From positions 4,995,001 to 5,059,000 of the forward strand of contig SMMW01000025.1 in the NCBI GenBank assembly GCA_004794655.1: DNA of 64,000 bases, read 5' to 3'. Both the position numbers and the translations under genes were made by a program. Under the pieces are notes generated by a model. It searched no databases. It had not been told where the DNA came from and saw nothing but the letters and a program-made list of their open reading frames with translations. This DNA is from Marisa cornuarietis (Eukaryota > Mollusca > Gastropoda > Architaenioglossa > Ampullariidae). Each line of letters begins with the position of its first letter. The first letter of the stretch is position 1. Shown in pieces: positions 62,001 through 64,000 of the stretch.

Positions 62001-63831
62001 TCAAATTCTCTGATGACACTCCATTGCTTTCTCTTCTTAGTGAGCCAGTGTTACCCATGGTGTAGTCTTGGATGAATTTATTGGCTGGTGCAATGACAAT
62101 TTCTTAGAACTTAATGTAAGTAAGGCCAAGTCCCATAAATACTGTCAATGACAAGGAGGTGGAAATCATCAACACGTTTAAATACCTGGGCACCATCTTC
62201 GACAGAAGACTTCGCTGTGATACCAACACTTAAGCTAATGCGAAGAAGGCTCAACAGTGCCTCTTCCTTCTCCAGAAGCTGACGCCTTTCTCCGTCTCCC
62301 AGAAATTTCTTCAGCTATTTTATAGAGCCCATACGGCAAGTATGCTGTCCTTCTCGTTTATGTTATGGATCACCTGGTGGCTTGGTGTAGGCATAATGGT
62401 CTGCAGCTCAATGTATCTAAGACCAAAAAGATGATAGCTGATTTCCGCAGGAACAGAGACTGTTCAGCCTCTCAACGACAAGGCCACTGAGCAGGTCAAC
62501 CACTTTAGGATTCTGGGTTCCATCATCTCCAATGATCTGAGCTAGGAAGTCAATGTGGTTTCCACCATCAAGAAAGCCCAGCAGCGTGTTTACTTTCTCC
62601 GCTAGTTGAAATTTGGCATAAAATGAGACATTCTGGTCCAGTTTTATGGGGCGGTGATTGAGAGTGTACTGACATAATCTGTCACCTCTGGTATGGCACC
62701 ACCACCCAAAAACAGTAAGTCTTACTCGACCGAGTGGTGTGTGGAGCTAGCTGATTTATTGGCTGTTACCTACCCTGTGTGGGCACAATCTATGCCCAGC
62801 GCAGTCTGTGTATGGTGCAAAAGATTGGGCAGATGCTTCTCACCTGGCCAATGGCCTGTCTCTTGCCCTCTGGGTTCAGGTATAGACTCGTTTGGGTCAG
62901 AACTTCAAGGTTGATATATAGCTTCTTTGATGAAATAATAGCCTTCCTGAACTCCACTGTAGCTCGTGTCAGGACCAATACTAGCTGTCCTTTTGCAGTA
63001 TGTGAGGCAGTGTCTGTGATAGAAAGGGAGTGTGGAAGTGAGGGCAAGTGAGGAAGAGGGGTAGTGTGTATGTTTACCTAGAGAGTTTTATCTGCATACA
63101 GGACCAACAGATTGAGGCTGTCCTTTGTTGTTTCAGCCATGCAACTTCTGAACGCTGCTGTGTGTGAATGAATGTAACTCATATGTAAGCCCGAACAATG
63201 ATTGTACGAACATGAATGTGGTGGTATATTGTACTGTAAATTTTGGATTATAAGCAGTGACTTTTGTCCCCAGCTTTAAACCCTGTGGCTTAAACAGCAA
63301 CACAGCCTGTTTGTGAATTTTTCAAATTCCGATAATTTTTTTGATGAGCTCCACATGAAAGTGATAACAATGTTACAATGTTAACTGTCCACACTTTTAA
63401 ATCAAAGCCGCATAGGATTGAAGAAATCAGATCAGCTGTTGAGGCACACACCCTATTCTTGCCAAAAACGTGACAAAATGCCCACGTTGCAGCTTTCAAG
63501 TCATATATATTTGTGACATAAACTAGTGCGGCTTATTTGTGAAAAAAAATCAAGATTTCTTTAAAATCTAGTGGATGTGGCTTATAAACACGTGCGCTCA
63601 ATAGACTGAAATGTATGGTAGTTGGTCTTCTATATGGAGCTGGATCTAACTGCCCCCTGGGATAAATAAAATCTTATCATATATGCCTACAGATGATGAT
63701 ATATATATATATATATATTTATCAAAAAGACTCACCTGACCAAATGAACTTCGAATCTTTCCTGTGTTAAGTTCCACAACTTTGACATTCTGACCACAGC
63801 AGCAAAACATGAGCTTGCCATCTTTGCTGAG
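47091..63831 (-). CDS. TBL3: TBL3/UTP13 WD40 protein of the small-subunit processome (5' end beyond window)
   Basis: TBL3/UTP13 is a nucleolar WD40 protein of the UTP-B (PWP2) complex, acting in 18S rRNA maturation. Exons, 5' to 3': 63736-63831, 61453-61497, 60594-60671, 57958-58106, 57280-57450, 56687-56762, 56087-56174, 55553-55746, 54954-55154, 54660-54766, 54166-54373, 53751-53840, 53380-53448, 52978-53048, 52633-52789, 52115-52173, 51371-51474, 51192-51263, 50745-50903, 47091-47176. Phases agree throughout; 759 residues in the window, and about 50 N-terminal residues lie outside. Tandem WD repeats are clear: [81 protein letters not shown]. The UTP13 C-terminal domain follows ([19 protein letters not shown]), ending [20 protein letters not shown] and ...MKSGM, as in the human protein. 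The last intron (47177-50744) holds a complete hAT element, which separates the final exon by 3.6 kb. Confidence 0.95.
48300..48463. mobile_element. hAT MITE nested in the larger hAT element
   Basis: CCGCGGTTCTCAACCTGG opens it and GGTTGAGAAACGCTG closes it, with an exact TACTAGGG duplication on both sides (48292-48299 and 48464-48471). Inside is the block TCATATCTCATATAGGTATT and a G run, as in the copy at 13216. Because the ends belong to the same family as the host element, one transposase may have moved both. Confidence 0.9.
48853..49819 (-). pseudogene. Degenerate ZBED5-like hAT transposase, internally deleted
   Basis: It starts MDKFVIRK and then meets a stop. A BED-type zinc-finger region follows ([46 protein letters not shown]), then [16 protein letters not shown] and [14 protein letters not shown]. 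After this the several hundred residues holding the catalytic core are missing, and the frame resumes at [20 protein letters not shown], then [10 protein letters not shown] and a KYRNRLD-like end in a broken frame. At least two stops and a frameshift show it is inactive. The first finger Cys pair is also altered (C-x3-Y where a second Cys is expected). Confidence 0.88.
58115..59665 (-). pseudogene. Decayed hAT-like transposase remnant
   Basis: Minus-strand fragments resemble a second hAT-type transposase: an N terminus [15 protein letters not shown] (near 59357) and, in another frame, [20 protein letters not shown] (near 58530), which looks like the C-terminal GFSxQNxIKTxxRNxL motif of hAT dimerisation domains. 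Stops are frequent. Repeated GGGGCCC motifs lie at its left edge (58153-58210) and an A run at its right (59683-59703). No clean inverted ends or target duplication were found. It lies in the TBL3 intron between exons 60594-60671 and 57958-58106. Confidence 0.45.
60903..61169. mobile_element. Uninterrupted MITE of the GGCCAGTTGCACAACAC family
   Basis: The left end GGGGCCAGTTGCACAACAC is intact; the right end (AGAAACGTGTCATGAAATTG) is mutated. The 267-bp body is nearly identical to the two outer parts of 42803-43307. It is therefore the reference empty site that dates the nested insertion there. It lies in a TBL3 intron. Confidence 0.8.
61735..62355 (+). mobile_element. Decayed non-LTR reverse transcriptase fragment (Rex1-like)
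   Basis: The plus strand gives, in drifting frames, [34 protein letters not shown], a [18 protein letters not shown] segment and [19 protein letters not shown]. This is the order of motifs in the C-terminal half of a Rex1/Babar-like reverse transcriptase. Stops interrupt it. It lies in a TBL3 intron, antisense to that gene. Confidence 0.7.
62360..63230 (+). mobile_element. Second decayed reverse transcriptase C-terminal fragment
   Basis: Directly after the first fragment a separate copy of the same region begins: [20 protein letters not shown] and [10 protein letters not shown], then the motif order [28 protein letters not shown] and [14 protein letters not shown] in shifted frames. Its differences from the first copy show two distinct LINE insertions side by side rather than a recent tandem duplication. 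Confidence 0.6.
63234..63618. mobile_element. Probable TA-flanked MITE
   Basis: The segment between TA dinucleotides begins CTGTAAATTTTGGATTATAA and ends GACTGAAATGTATGG, partly inverted. Inside are several copies of the GTGGCTTA / GCGGCTTATTTGTG / TGGCTTATAAAC motif, typical of a widespread MITE family with TTATAAGCCGC-like ends. The inverted repeat is only about two-thirds matched. Confidence 0.45.
63699..63718. repeat. (AT)n microsatellite
   Basis: About ten AT units just downstream of the donor of TBL3 exon 63736-63831. Confidence 0.9.
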
Positions 63832-64000
63832 CTGTATTAAAAAATATTATATTAAAGTAACACACAGCAGTGAATACCATACCTTAACTCACAAAAGAAC
63901 GACAAAGCCATAAAAGAATTCAAAAGACAGCTTAACAGATCACTGGACAACATGACCACAAACCAAATCAACTACATGATTCAACCATAACCTAAAGATG

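Overview
This is nuclear DNA from an animal: AT-rich, intron-dense, and full of decayed transposons. Three conserved animal genes can be rebuilt exon by exon, with GT-AG splice sites and consistent codon phase. The tRNA-derived SINEs, an RTE-like LINE with TGAC-repeat tails, and the low-GC introns fit a lophotrochozoan, most likely a gastropod mollusc. The taxon is an inference; no sequence here proves it.

Layout. (1) 785-24118, minus strand: V-type proton ATPase 116 kDa subunit a. There are 22 exons, 826 codons from the start Met to the channel Arg helix; the last exons lie left of the window. (2) 24119-26472: a compact divergent intergenic region, probably holding both promoters. (3) 26473-46913, plus strand: MEI1, a meiosis gene, about 30 exons and roughly 1,170 codons. 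(4) 46914-47090: a 177-bp gap between two stop codons. (5) 47091-63831, minus strand: TBL3/UTP13, a WD40 protein of the small-subunit processome, 20 exons ending in a stop; only about the first 50 residues lie right of the window. So subunit a and MEI1 are head to head, and MEI1 and TBL3 are tail to tail. The three act in separate processes (organelle acidification, meiotic recombination, rRNA processing), and nothing suggests joint function.

Mobile DNA fills the larger introns. I found a 2.3-kb hAT element with 8-bp target duplications and an internally deleted transposase, in the last TBL3 intron, carrying a nested hAT MITE; two more hAT MITEs with target duplications; a TTAA-flanked piggyBac-like MITE nested in another MITE; a 1.28-kb candidate solo LTR with 5-bp target duplications and an internal 77-bp minisatellite; LINE fragments, one inverted as in twin priming; two SINEs; and two 2-kb non-coding elements of unknown family with shared inverted ends. 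I saw no CRISPR array, operon, functional tRNA or rRNA. The most useful observations are the four phase-0 cassette exons in the subunit-a linker, a GC-AG intron, the nested transposon histories with readable empty sites, and the unknown inverted-end family.
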